Assembly: GCF_000348985.1 (NCBI RefSeq)
Contig: NC_035923.1
Location: 496,001-560,000, forward strand
Length of the DNA: 64,000 nucleotides
DNA from: Huiozyma naganishii CBS 8797
Lineage: Eukaryota > Ascomycota > Saccharomycetes > Saccharomycetales > Saccharomycetaceae
Reading direction: 5' to 3'
How positions within the stretch are numbered: the stretch's first letter is position 1; each line of letters opens with the position of its first letter. The translations under genes were made by a program, and so were the position numbers. The notes under the pieces were generated by a model. It saw only the letters and a list, made by a program, of their open reading frames with translations. It made no database searches and was not told where the DNA came from. Shown here piece by piece: positions 18,239 to 27,884 of this stretch.

Positions 18239-20716
18239 ATGCTGCTCACAAAAGGTGTTTTGCTTATATTGATCAGCGTGCTACGCACATTTGCCTCGCA
18301 GGAGCCGGATCCCTGGACAGAGGCCCAATCTCTGATGGCCACTATCGGGAAGGGCATAAACCCGATAGATATCCCACATACGGAAAGGCCACCAGTAGCG
18401 TATACGGTATCGTACGAGGTTCCGTTGGACTACCATCCGGATGACGAATACCAACTTTTTAAGAGGTTTTGGGACGCAGAGGCCACGGAGGAGCAACAGC
18501 GGCTCTCTGATTTGCTTATTGAGTCGACAGATAAATACAATAACACAGACGCTGCATTTACACTTGCGCAATGCTTCCTGTATCAACATTATGGGTTCCC
18601 CCACAGCAAGGAACTTGCAGAACTCTACCTGAACAAATTCAACGAGTGGACACGGTACTCCAACTCAACGACTCTGTTTCAGCAAGGCGTGATGTATTCC
18701 ACAGGGTCAGTAGGGTACAACACAACGGATGCGCCAAAGGGACTGCTGTACTATCAAAGAGCGGCCAGGTTGGGCTCCATCAGGGCCAAACAGGTGCTCG
18801 CTTACAAATACCTGAACGGGCTGAACGTCCCCAGGGACATGAACAGAGCGCTGCTTTTGTATAGAGAGCTGGCTGAACAAATTAGACACAAATACTCGGA
18901 TGAACAGTGGAACGTTATCTTCCCTTACACAGAGAGTTTCAATATCAGGTTACCTGATTTTGACGATGGGTTACTGGGACCGCAGTTGAGTTCTACGAAA
19001 TTGAGCACTATCAGAATAAAGTCAGCGAGACCTGATATCACATCGAGTGTTTTGACGAAGATGCGTGGTGGGGATATAATGCTACGGTTCAACAACGTTG
19101 ACGAAAGTAGCTCGTTTGCCTTGGGGTCCGATCTGGAGGATAACGACGACCAAATAGTGGACCTCTTTTATATTGCATGGGATGAGTACAAAGGCACGTA
19201 CACGAGAGCTAGGGATTGTTTAAAGGCGAGGAAGCTATTGGAGTTTTCAGTCGAGGAGTTTGACGACGACGTATACAACATGGAGAGTCTGCAAAGGTAT
19301 TTCTATTCGAAGACCTTGGACTTGTTGGGTCACATATACTTCACCGGTGAGGGCTTATCTGCTCCGGACTTGAGCAAGGCGGAGCAATATTTGAAAAGAT
19401 CCGTTGACATCATCAAAGATGTAATGGAGATCAAAAGCCGCGCACATATCGACCTAGCGTTGATCGAGCAGTACCACCACAAGAATGTATCGCAAGCTAT
19501 GCTCTACTACCAGCGTGTTCAGAATTCGAGGGTCAACACTGGTATCGTTGAGTACCAAATGGCAAAGATTATCACCGAATTCAACCAGCAGCATCTGGGC
19601 GACCCATTCTTGCTGATGCAAACCGCGTACATGAAGGGTTATCCGCCTGCCTTCTACGAGTTTGCTAAAATGACAGAGCAAGGTGTAAACAACAAGTACA
19701 ACACGGAGGACACTGTCAACATATTTAAGAGTTTTGTGGAGAACAGCGAATCAATCATGGCCCCGGAACTGAAGACTGCTTTTGGCGAGCTGTTGATGGG
19801 TCATTCTGAGACTGCGTTATGGCTGTATACGGAGGTTGCGGAACAAGGTTTCGAAAGGGCGCAGATCTCGGCGGCACATTTGATGTACCAAATCCCTTAC
19901 AAGTACGAGGCGGCTCCACAGACGCCTGACCAGAGGAAGCTGATGGCCATCAGTTACTACACGCGCGCCTTCAAGCAGGACAACATTGACGCGGGTGTCG
20001 TTGCCGGTGATATATACTACAACATGGGCAAGTATGAGAATGCGCTATCGCTCTACCGTAGTGCAGCATTGAAGTACTCCTCCCAGGCGGTTTGGAATCT
20101 TGGGTACATGTACGAGTACGGCTTGGGTGTCCCCAAGGACTATCATTTAGCAAAGAGATACTACGACGAGGCCCTGGAGTTCAATAAGTCACTTCTCGTG
20201 GGTGTCAAACTGAGCGTGTTAAAACTGAAAATTAAGGCGTGGTACGAATGGTTCAGTCACGGAGACAGTTTCATAAGCACCAGTGCACACAAAATCATGG
20301 AGTCCATGCCGGTCCTATTATACCTACAACGCTACTTAGAGGACGTTTCCAGTAGCACACGAGTCATCCACCGCACGGTGGTGGAAAACGAATACGAGGC
20401 GGACATACTCAACAATTTGCGATACCTGGGGCGCGCAGAGACACGGCACCACACGCCGAATCCGGACAGTATCTTCAAGAGCACTACATTCGATTACGGC
20501 GATGTCTTCCCCATGATCATAATCGTGTGTCTGTTCATCGGTACCTTTGCGATGCGCGCGTTCACCCAGAGAAACAACTGGAACGTAAGAGTAAACGGTG
20601 TCCCAATAAACAGGCGTGCGCCGCAACAGCAACAGGGGCAAGAACAAGAACAGGAGCAACAGCAACAAGCGAACCCGCCAGCGGGCAACTTCGACATCCA
20701 GATGTTCGCCATCTGA
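18239..20716 (+). CDS. HRD3: ERAD ubiquitin-ligase subunit Hrd3
   Basis: Lumenal Sel1-repeat subunit of the Hrd1 ubiquitin ligase, 825 residues, selecting misfolded glycoproteins for ER-associated degradation. Residues 1 to about 20 (MLLTKGVLLILISVLRTFAS) form the signal peptide. Sel1-like repeats span the lumenal region, for example LGHIYFTGEGLSAPDLSKAE and WNLGYMYEYGLGVPKDYHLA. Near residue 755 a single membrane segment (FPMIIIVCLFIGTFAMRAF) is followed by a short cytosolic tail rich in Gln/Glu. Length is close to S. cerevisiae Hrd3. Same strand and order with ENT2 and SEC13 as on chromosome XII. Confidence 0.96.
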   Translation: MLLTKGVLLILISVLRTFASQEPDPWTEAQSLMATIGKGINPIDIPHTERPPVAYTVSYEVPLDYHPDDEYQLFKRFWDAEATEEQQRLSDLLIESTDKYNNTDAAFTLAQCFLYQHYGFPHSKELAELYLNKFNEWTRYSNSTTLFQQGVMYSTGSVGYNTTDAPKGLLYYQRAARLGSIRAKQVLAYKYLNGLNVPRDMNRALLLYRELAEQIRHKYSDEQWNVIFPYTESFNIRLPDFDDGLLGPQLSSTKLSTIRIKSARPDITSSVLTKMRGGDIMLRFNNVDESSSFALGSDLEDNDDQIVDLFYIAWDEYKGTYTRARDCLKARKLLEFSVEEFDDDVYNMESLQRYFYSKTLDLLGHIYFTGEGLSAPDLSKAEQYLKRSVDIIKDVMEIKSRAHIDLALIEQYHHKNVSQAMLYYQRVQNSRVNTGIVEYQMAKIITEFNQQHLGDPFLLMQTAYMKGYPPAFYEFAKMTEQGVNNKYNTEDTVNIFKSFVENSESIMAPELKTAFGELLMGHSETALWLYTEVAEQGFERAQISAAHLMYQIPYKYEAAPQTPDQRKLMAISYYTRAFKQDNIDAGVVAGDIYYNMGKYENALSLYRSAALKYSSQAVWNLGYMYEYGLGVPKDYHLAKRYYDEALEFNKSLLVGVKLSVLKLKIKAWYEWFSHGDSFISTSAHKIMESMPVLLYLQRYLEDVSSSTRVIHRTVVENEYEADILNNLRYLGRAETRHHTPNPDSIFKSTTFDYGDVFPMIIIVCLFIGTFAMRAFTQRNNWNVRVNGVPINRRAPQQQQGQEQEQEQQQQANPPAGNFDIQMFAI

Positions 20717-21130
20717 ACGGATCCCAACGGGTCCCAACCGTCGGACCCGTCACCCAAAAACCTGCCCGTTACCCGCAACATCAAAAAACGCCAACGCATT
20801 TTTTTCGTCAACGCAGTTTTCTTGAAATTTCATTTTCTGCACCAAAATTCTCTCCCTCGAGCAGGTTGTTCACCACGAATTGAGATCTTTGGTCCTGTTT
20901 CTGTATCTGCACCGACGGATTATCTTTGTGGGATCGATTTGCAATTGGGTTATCTCCTTTGTGGCATTTTTCTTCCCGCGTTTTACAAGCTATTTGGAAT
21001 AAAGTGGCAGGAAAGAGGATTCAAAGGGACGCAGGTCATATATCGAGAAGACTAAGCAAATAGCGTCAGAATCATACCGTGCACGCACACAAACCCACAC
21101 ACACACTTACATATATACATACGAGGAATA
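20717..21130. other. HRD3 3' flank and SEC13 promoter
   Basis: 414 bases. Contains several CCCGT/ACCCG repeats (20738-20780) and a CACACACAC run at about 21098. A 77-codon open frame at 20822-21055 lacks protein character and is not called. Confidence 0.4.
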
Positions 21131-22042
21131 ATGGTCACTATAACGAATGCACATAACGATGTCATCCACGATGCAATTCTGGATTATTACGGAAAGCGTC
21201 TAGCAACATGTTCATCTGACAAGACGATCAAGATCTTCGAGGTCGAGGGCGACTCGCACAAACTAGTTGAAACACTGATTGGCCATGAGGGCCCTGTTTG
21301 GAGGGTTGATTGGGCGCACCCTAAATTTGGCACGATCTTAGCCTCGTGCTCGTACGACGGTAAAGTTATTATCTGGAGGGAGGAAGGTGGTAAGTGGGCG
21401 CAGATTGCCGTTCACGCAGTGCACTCTGCCTCGGTCAATTCCATACAGTGGGCTCCCCATGAATACGGTGTCATGCTACTGTGTGGGTCATCCGACGGTA
21501 AAATCTCCGTGGTCGAGTTTAAGGAGAACGGTGCTGTCGCACCCATCGTGTTTGACGCACACACTATAGGTGTCAACTCCGTGTGTTGGGCACCAGCTAC
21601 TATCCAGGAGGAGGCTGCCCCGGCAGGCGAGGGGAACGTGACGGTTCAGAAGGAACTGCGTAGATTTGTCAGCGGTGGTGCCGATAACCTGGTCAAGATC
21701 TGGAAGTACGACGCAGCCGCTCAGACTTATAACTTGGAGGACACTTTGGACGGACATTCTGACTGGGTCAGGGACGTCGCGTGGTCCCCATCCGTCCTGC
21801 TGCGTTCGTACATAGCTAGTGTCTCCCAGGATAAGACGTGTGTCATCTGGACCCAGGATAAGGACAACGGTGCCTGGAAGAAGACGCTGTTGCAAGAGGA
21901 CAAGTTCCCAGACGTATTATGGAGAGCCAGTTGGTCGCTATCTGGTAATATCTTGGCATTGTCTGGTGGAGACAACAAAGTCACCTTGTGGAAGGAAAAC
22001 TTGGAAGGTACATGGGAACCTGCCGGTGAGGTCGAACAGTGA
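21131..22042 (+). CDS. SEC13: COPII and nucleoporin WD40 protein Sec13
   Basis: Six-bladed beta-propeller of 303 residues that pairs with Sec31 in the COPII outer coat and also serves in the Nup84 and SEA complexes. Nearly every blade motif is clear: [20 protein letters not shown] near residue 25, [20 protein letters not shown] near 52, [19 protein letters not shown] near 205, and [20 protein letters not shown] near 260. Length matches the family. Its partner SEC31 is 19 kb downstream in this window. Convergent with PNP1. Confidence 0.98.
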   Translation: MVTITNAHNDVIHDAILDYYGKRLATCSSDKTIKIFEVEGDSHKLVETLIGHEGPVWRVDWAHPKFGTILASCSYDGKVIIWREEGGKWAQIAVHAVHSASVNSIQWAPHEYGVMLLCGSSDGKISVVEFKENGAVAPIVFDAHTIGVNSVCWAPATIQEEAAPAGEGNVTVQKELRRFVSGGADNLVKIWKYDAAAQTYNLEDTLDGHSDWVRDVAWSPSVLLRSYIASVSQDKTCVIWTQDKDNGAWKKTLLQEDKFPDVLWRASWSLSGNILALSGGDNKVTLWKENLEGTWEPAGEVEQ

Positions 22043-22211
22043 AAACTTTTGATGCAGGGTGCAGGAAGGGGAGACCCCCACCCCGCCAAGTTAATGATCG
22101 AACGGCGTTTAGTACAAAGAAACGAGCTCGATTTACATACGCGTATATACCCACTAGTCAAGAACTAATAATCCATTTACACTGGGGATGAGATGGAGAT
22201 TCCGCCTCCAG

Positions 22212-23150
22212 TTAACGCAGCTCTCCGACAACAGCCTCCACCAAACGTTCCACATCCTTGGACGCAATTCTACCGTTCTCCAAAACCTCCGCGTGAGAGG
22301 CAATCCCTTCCTCCAGTGCCACAGGGTTGTTTTCCAGAGCGCTTGCAGGCGGGTCCAAAACACAGTTGTTCGTAATCAAGCTCAATGCGAGTACTTTCCA
22401 TCCACAGTGTCTTGCAACGATTACTTCAGGGACCGTGGACATCCCGACCGCATCCCCACCAATAGCCCTGATCAGTCTGGACTCTGCCCTCGTCTCGAAT
22501 GTCGGGCCCGAAACAAAAGTGTACGTTCCCTCATGTAGTGGTCTCTGTAGCTGTAACTCTTGCCATTTCTGGAAGAGCAACTTCCTCAGGGACAAGTCGT
22601 AAGCGTCGCTCAGGGGCAGAAACCTGGGCCCAGTCTCGTCGAAGCTCGGTCCCTTCAAGGGATGTAGTCCTGCAAGACCCGGAAAATTGATGTGGTCGTA
22701 GATGCACATCAGGTCGCAAGCTTGGAACGCAGGGTTTAACCCGCCTGCTGCGTTTGTGACCAACAGATTCTTGACGAACCCCATATGGTGGATCACGCGG
22801 ATCGGGAACACGGTCTCCCAGATCGTGTTACCCTCGTAACCGTGCAACCGACCGTTCATCAGCACGACGGAGCTGCCCTTCATTTCACCGAAGATTAGAT
22901 GCCCGGAGTGGCCAGGAACTGTGCTTCTCTTGAACCCGGGGATACTCTCGTACGGGATTTCCAGCGGAGCTGGATGATCTTGCTCTAGTCTGTTCCGAAT
23001 TCCACCAAGACCAGATCCACAAATGACCAACGTCTTGGGTGGGGCCAGCGAGTGACCGCTCGCATTGTGCGACTCGAATCTGCCTTGCAGATACGCAGCA
23101 GCTTCTGCAATCTTCTCTCTCTCAATAGCAATATCAAAGGTGACACTCAT
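22212..23150 (-). CDS. PNP1: Purine nucleoside phosphorylase
   Basis: Trimeric-type PNP of 312 residues, cleaving inosine and guanosine with phosphate in purine salvage and nicotinamide riboside use. Active-site motifs are intact: VICGSGLGG (phosphate loop), VPGHSGHLIFGE, LLVTNAAGGLNP and GGDAVGMSTVPEVIVARHCG. The start is the ATG at 23148-23150 (MSVTFDI); the open frame reaches 17 codons further without conserved sequence. Length equals S. cerevisiae Pnp1 within one residue. Convergent with SEC13, divergent from CLB4. Confidence 0.97.
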   Translation of the reverse strand: MSVTFDIAIEREKIAEAAAYLQGRFESHNASGHSLAPPKTLVICGSGLGGIRNRLEQDHPAPLEIPYESIPGFKRSTVPGHSGHLIFGEMKGSSVVLMNGRLHGYEGNTIWETVFPIRVIHHMGFVKNLLVTNAAGGLNPAFQACDLMCIYDHINFPGLAGLHPLKGPSFDETGPRFLPLSDAYDLSLRKLLFQKWQELQLQRPLHEGTYTFVSGPTFETRAESRLIRAIGGDAVGMSTVPEVIVARHCGWKVLALSLITNNCVLDPPASALENNPVALEEGIASHAEVLENGRIASKDVERLVEAVVGELR

Positions 23151-23716
23151 TTTATGATGACAGGTAGAGCCTCTGTGTGTGTGCGTTGGCAAGTTCACCA
23201 AGACTGTCTACTTGCAAGAGCCCCCTCCTTGGCTTCTTCAAGACATAAGATTCGGTCACAATTGCTCAATTCGTTAACGTTCGAGGAGAAGTGTATTTAA
23301 ACAGTTAATATCCCGGCGTTGTTGGGTTCAAAGACGTACCCTGTTTCGCGACAATTCCCAGGCAGGTTCAACAAGCGACTGATACTGTAACTGCTGGATC
23401 TCGTCAGCTCAAAGGGACCGTCCCAAGGACCGCTCGCCAGGGTCTTCCCGGTCCACAGAAGGTTCCGACCACGCTATTTCCCTTTTGGGACAGAGTGTAA
23501 ACACATTGCGAATTGAACCAAAAATTCAGTGCGAAGTGTGGAAACTGTCACAAAAGGCTGTCATCGGCGAGTTCAAGAGGCGTTTGGTTGTCCATTGAAG
23601 GGGAGGGCAGAGGGCCGCTGGTTGCCATTTGGATACGCTTGTGTTGTTTGTTGCAATTGGCCGGAATTTTTGGTGGAAAAGCCCAGAGGTAGTCTATAAA
23701 ACTGGGTTCAGAGACA
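23151..23716. promoter_or_regulatory. PNP1/CLB4 divergent promoter
   Basis: 566 bases without a gene. An inverted repeat GGGACCGTCCC at 23415-23424 and a TGGGACA at 23486-23492 share the TGTCCCA/GTCCCA core clustered near HMX1. No cell-cycle element was identified with confidence. Confidence 0.35.
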
Positions 23717-24982
23717 ATGAATAGGTCGAGAAGAACTGTTGTTAGGCCAACATCTAGCAAGAACTACTTGAAACCGACGGCTGCCAGTATAGGGAAGAGC
23801 AGAAACGCATTGACCGATGTTACCTCTCAGGCCACGAACAGAAAACCGGGCTATACTGGTGGTGTTGGTGGTGCCAGCGGTTTCAAGACTGGGGAATCTG
23901 TGAGGGGGAGAAGGTCCGTAAGAAGATTACCGTTGCAAAACCGCTCAGTTAATTCAAAAGTTGAGGTACCCGTATCTGGTAAACGACCCTTGGTTCATAT
24001 TTACAACGATGAAAACAGTCCGATTGTCGTCGACGATGAGAGTATGGAAGTTGAGGTGAATGATGGGGAGAGAATGGAGACTGAGCCCGTGCTGTCACTC
24101 ATGCCACATTTCAGTGAGAAGACGCAGCAGATTTTAGAAGAGATCAACGAGAAATTTGCATTCTTGGAGACACAGAATCACGATGACGACACGTACGATC
24201 CTGTCATGGTTGCCGATTATTCGCCAGATATTTTTGACTACTTGAGAAAGTTGGAGTTGAAATTCTCGCCAAATGCTGATTACATGCGTTTCCAAAATAA
24301 CTTGAACTGGACATATCGCAAGGAATTGGTCGATTGGCTTGTCAAAGTCCACGAAAGATTCCAGTTACTTCCAGAGACTCTGTTCCTAACAATAAACATA
24401 ATGGATAGATTTCTGTCCAAAAAGCAAGTCACCTTGAACAGATTCCAGCTTGTAGGAATCACTGCATTGTTGATCGCTTCGAAATACGAAGAGATCAACT
24501 ACCCAACCTTGGCCGATATATGTCATATCCTGGACAACGAATACACCAAAAGAGACATCCTACAAGCTGAGAAATTTATGATAGATACTTTGGAGTTCGA
24601 AATTGGTTGGCCAGGTCCAATGTCGTTCCTGCGGAAGATAAGTAGGGCTGACTTTTACCACTACGAGATAAGAACGTTTGCCAAATACTTTCTGGAGAGC
24701 GTGCTAATGGAACCTCAATTGGTGGCCTCCCCCATAAGCTGGATTGCAGCAGGCGCATATTTCCTTAGCAAAATCATATTAAAGGATGATATATGGTCTT
24801 CGAAGCATGTGTACTACTCTGGGTACACACGAGACCAGTTACTGCCATTAGTCATTACATTGTGCGAGGTTTGCAAAAAGGGTCGTGCTTCTAAAAATGC
24901 CATTTGGGATAAATATTCAACTGGCAAGTTCCATCATTCCAGTCAATTATTCGATAAGTGGGTGGATTCCATGAAATCTTGA
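23717..24982 (+). CDS. CLB4: B-type cyclin Clb4/Clb3-like
   Basis: Mitotic cyclin of 421 residues that activates Cdk1 for spindle assembly and S/G2-M progression. The N-terminus has a destruction-box-like RNALTDVTS near residue 30. The cyclin box starts around residue 190 (WTYRKELVDWLVKVHERF), with the hallmark VGITALLIASKYEEINYP, and the second fold contains WPGPMSFLRKISRADFYHYE. Slightly shorter than S. cerevisiae Clb4. S. cerevisiae has duplicates CLB3 (YDL155W) and CLB4 (YLR210W); neighbours PNP1 and ATG38 place this as the CLB4-side copy. Confidence 0.94.
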   Translation: MNRSRRTVVRPTSSKNYLKPTAASIGKSRNALTDVTSQATNRKPGYTGGVGGASGFKTGESVRGRRSVRRLPLQNRSVNSKVEVPVSGKRPLVHIYNDENSPIVVDDESMEVEVNDGERMETEPVLSLMPHFSEKTQQILEEINEKFAFLETQNHDDDTYDPVMVADYSPDIFDYLRKLELKFSPNADYMRFQNNLNWTYRKELVDWLVKVHERFQLLPETLFLTINIMDRFLSKKQVTLNRFQLVGITALLIASKYEEINYPTLADICHILDNEYTKRDILQAEKFMIDTLEFEIGWPGPMSFLRKISRADFYHYEIRTFAKYFLESVLMEPQLVASPISWIAAGAYFLSKIILKDDIWSSKHVYYSGYTRDQLLPLVITLCEVCKKGRASKNAIWDKYSTGKFHHSSQLFDKWVDSMKS

Positions 24983-25099
24983 CATCAGTCATATCGCTAC
25001 CTCCTTCCAGTATAGGTTTAATTACATACGTATCTTTGTATATTGCGCTTCTCGAATAGAAGCGAAGGGGGAAAAAATAGTCATCTAGCATCATCACTC

Positions 25100-25887
25100 T
25101 CATTCTCGATTTCTTCTCTGTTTTGCACTTTCAACAAGGTTGTTCCATCTGTCCTTCAACTTTTCTACTTCTTGAAGCAGCTTCCTGTTTTCCTTCCGAG
25201 TCCTCTCTAAACGGGAATCGTATTCAGAAAATTTCTTTTGCTCATACCAACTCAACTCTCGTTTGAATTGTTCTATATGGTGACTGACCTCCAGATTGGC
25301 ATTCTTTGTACCCCTCCCATCAACACCCACTCCTTTAGTGTCAGCAGTTAAGGCAAATAAATTTGTCTGTAATTTGTTAAGTATACCGGTGAGAATCGGA
25401 TCACTAACAAAGTTATTTCCCTCCCCATCGCCGCTTTGTTCGCTTGTTGGTGAAGGTCTATTCACATTGTTCATGGACGGTTTAATGCTAAGTAACATTG
25501 ACCCCATCATGTTCATGTTAATAGAGTTCTTAACTGTGGATCCCTTTGAAACGGCGCGTTGGGCTTTGATAAAATTCTCCAGGTCGAACATTGTCTGAGA
25601 AACGTCCCTCTTCAAGATTTCGATACTCTCAATAACTTCATCGTTTACTTCATCCGGGTGCTCACTGTTCAACCGTAAAATCACTTTATTGATCTCGTTC
25701 ACGGACTGTCTATAGTACTTCAGGGATTCATTCAGGTTGCCCCTCTTGATTTGTTGCTCAGCATTCTCTATCAATTGGTATGTCTGCCATATAAAAATAA
25801 AAGAGTCAAAGTTAGTTACTATTCAAGTTGCCAGACATCAATGCGACTATTCTGCTCTGATCTACATACCTGTCTGAGGTGGGACAT
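25100..25887 (-). CDS. ATG38: PI3-kinase complex I subunit Atg38, spliced
   Basis: Autophagy-specific subunit bridging Vps34-Vps15 and Vps30-Atg14. Exon 1 is 25870-25887 (ATG TCC CAC CTC AGA CAG) and exon 2 is 25100-25783, giving 233 residues that begin MSHLRQTYQLIENAEQQIK. The intron joins in frame and supplies the first helix of the MIT-like N-terminal domain (about 1-75). A Ser/Asn-rich middle follows, and a C-terminal coiled coil contains SWYEQKKFSEYDSRLERTRK. The donor is GTATGT; the branch site is a variant (AACTAAC). Order between CLB4 and TUB4 matches YLR211C, which is also spliced. Overall similarity is low, so identity depends on synteny, domain layout and intron. Confidence 0.85.
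25784..25869 (-). other. ATG38: ATG38 intron
   Basis: 86 bases: donor GTATGT 25864-25869, branch AACTAAC 25811-25817 (one mismatch to TACTAAC), acceptor CAG 25784-25786. Confidence 0.85.
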
Positions 25888-26101
25888 ATCATGGTAACTG
25901 TGATTGTTGCCGGCCTTTGGTCTACATTTGATAAGGGGATCGAAATAAACCGTTGATATTTGGTAAAGGTCAAAAATCAAAAGCTGAAAAGATTATTTAG
26001 ATAATATTACATTTCGTGACAAACGGTAATTTACATAGCACACGATATTATGCGGTGCAGTGCACCTAGAAGATGTGTTCCTCCCAGCTATGAGAATCGA
26101 T

Positions 26102-27532
26102 TCATACAATGATGTTGTCTCCTTCGTGATCGACTTGTTGCCCGCCGACGTCTTCCAGCACACCAGTCATATTCTCGTCATCAAGTAATATATCATCCAG
26201 ATAGTCTGTCTCTTCTGCGGTAACGTACTGGTCTATGATATTTTGGGCGACTGCTCTGGAATCAATGAATTCGGAGTCATCGTCACTTAGCATGCCGGAC
26301 TGTGTGAAGGTGTTGAGAAAGGCTCGTTTAGCAAAGATCTTGTCAAAGGAGTGACAGGCGTTCTCTAGTAGCGGTATCACTCCGGTGGAGTTAGAAAGCA
26401 TCATCCCATTCACGTAGTCTCCCCCGATGTTTTTGTTCGTCAGGTATGGCGATCTCCTACCACAGTTGACGTGGATTACACTGGATGACCATGGAGCAAA
26501 GTGGAGCCTTGTTTGTAGTTTCGAGATTGCTCTAGTAATATCACTACGATCCAAAGTACCTATCAGTGTGCTAAACGTGTTGAAATACACTGGCTTGTTA
26601 TTCTTATTTGACACTAGCGAGTTATTCCCGTCTATGAGATCCAGTAATACGTCGTATGCTGTGTTTTGTCTGTATTCTTTCTCATGGGCCACATAATCAG
26701 ATGTGAATGGTGTAAACGATGGTGTTAGAAAATGTAGGTCCGGGCTTGGCACCAAAGTGGATACTAAGCTTTGTAGTGATGTGTACATGTAACTTGGGAA
26801 ACGCAACGAATTCGTTACTGATGATAATGTTGCAGCTATCAACTGGTTGGAATTGCTAAAATCTATTTGTTGACCTCTGAACACTCTGGAGGATAAACTC
26901 AATAAAGCGTTATTATCAAAGATGACGGATGCGTCACTTTCCTCTGCTAACCTTCTCAATGTTAGCACAGTGTTATAGGGCTGAACAACGACCTCCGACT
27001 GATCCGTTGGGAAAACTGAATACGTTGTCAGGATGTTCTTCGAGTAGCGGTCAGCCAAAGTCTCTAACAAGTTAGAACCAAGCCCAGATCCGGTACCGCC
27101 GGCTACAGAATGGAACAACTGGAAACCTTCAAAATTCTCTGTTGAGTCCAATTCTTTGTCAATCATGTTTAGGAAGTGTTCCTCGCTTTTCTGACCCTCT
27201 TGGTAGCCCTTGGCCCACGAATTCCCGGCACCATACTTCTCCTCAGAGACCCAGCTATTTCGTGGGTCAAAAAATCCCGGATAATTGTTGAAGGCATCAT
27301 TTATAACCTTCGGCTCTAAGTCGAACATCAGAGCTCTTGGAGTGTATCTATCTTGCGCATTTCTTCTAAAGAACGGGTTTGTATCATCCTCTCTAAATGT
27401 ATTGGGATCATCTGGTTCCACGCTTTGACCGTCTTTGCCGATACCGTGTTCTTTTGCGATCTGAGACCAGTACTGTTGGCCGACTTGGTTCCCACACTGA
27501 CCTACGTGCAAAGTTAGAATTTCCCCCGTCAT
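26102..27532 (-). CDS. TUB4: Gamma-tubulin
   Basis: Gamma-tubulin of 476 residues, which nucleates microtubules at the spindle pole body with Spc97 and Spc98. The protein begins MTGEILTLHVGQCGNQVGQQ, includes the tubulin signature GGTGSGLGSN near residue 145 for GTP binding, and ends in an acidic tail with divergent yeast-type sequence. The start is the ATG at 27530-27532; the frame is open further upstream but only from a GTG. Length is within a few residues of S. cerevisiae Tub4. Confidence 0.97.
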   Translation of the reverse strand: MTGEILTLHVGQCGNQVGQQYWSQIAKEHGIGKDGQSVEPDDPNTFREDDTNPFFRRNAQDRYTPRALMFDLEPKVINDAFNNYPGFFDPRNSWVSEEKYGAGNSWAKGYQEGQKSEEHFLNMIDKELDSTENFEGFQLFHSVAGGTGSGLGSNLLETLADRYSKNILTTYSVFPTDQSEVVVQPYNTVLTLRRLAEESDASVIFDNNALLSLSSRVFRGQQIDFSNSNQLIAATLSSVTNSLRFPSYMYTSLQSLVSTLVPSPDLHFLTPSFTPFTSDYVAHEKEYRQNTAYDVLLDLIDGNNSLVSNKNNKPVYFNTFSTLIGTLDRSDITRAISKLQTRLHFAPWSSSVIHVNCGRRSPYLTNKNIGGDYVNGMMLSNSTGVIPLLENACHSFDKIFAKRAFLNTFTQSGMLSDDDSEFIDSRAVAQNIIDQYVTAEETDYLDDILLDDENMTGVLEDVGGQQVDHEGDNIIV

Positions 27533-27884
27533 GTAGGATAGTGTATCCGCGTTTCTGGCTCGGTAGAATGCCCTGTTCTCGTTACGCTCCACCCTTTCGC
27601 GATCTTTGTCAATTTTGTCGCGTAACAGTTGTATGCTTTCTTCTTTTTGTTTTCTTTTTATATTCAGATTTGTTTACTTAACGAGAAAGAGCTTCTTGCC
27701 AGTGACCACAGAGTATCTCTCCCAGAGGGAGACCATTGACACTCTTAGCTTCATGGCCAAAGGACGGGGGGGTACGTTCAAATTTTTTTAGTTATATAAT
27801 AAAGTGAGTTATTAAATCGTAGATGTATGGACAAAAGAAAGAAAACAGTTTGTGGGGGATACTTTTCTTTCCGTCTGGCAAAGC
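27533..27884. other. TUB4 promoter and COP1 3' flank
   Basis: 352 bases, no gene. Contains a T-rich run near 27635-27665 just upstream of TUB4 and an A/T-rich stretch near the COP1 end. Confidence 0.4.

Noticed and set aside
20822..21055. 77-codon plus-strand frame before SEC13
   Set aside because: Promoter-region frame with no conserved motif; upstream of a clear SEC13 start.
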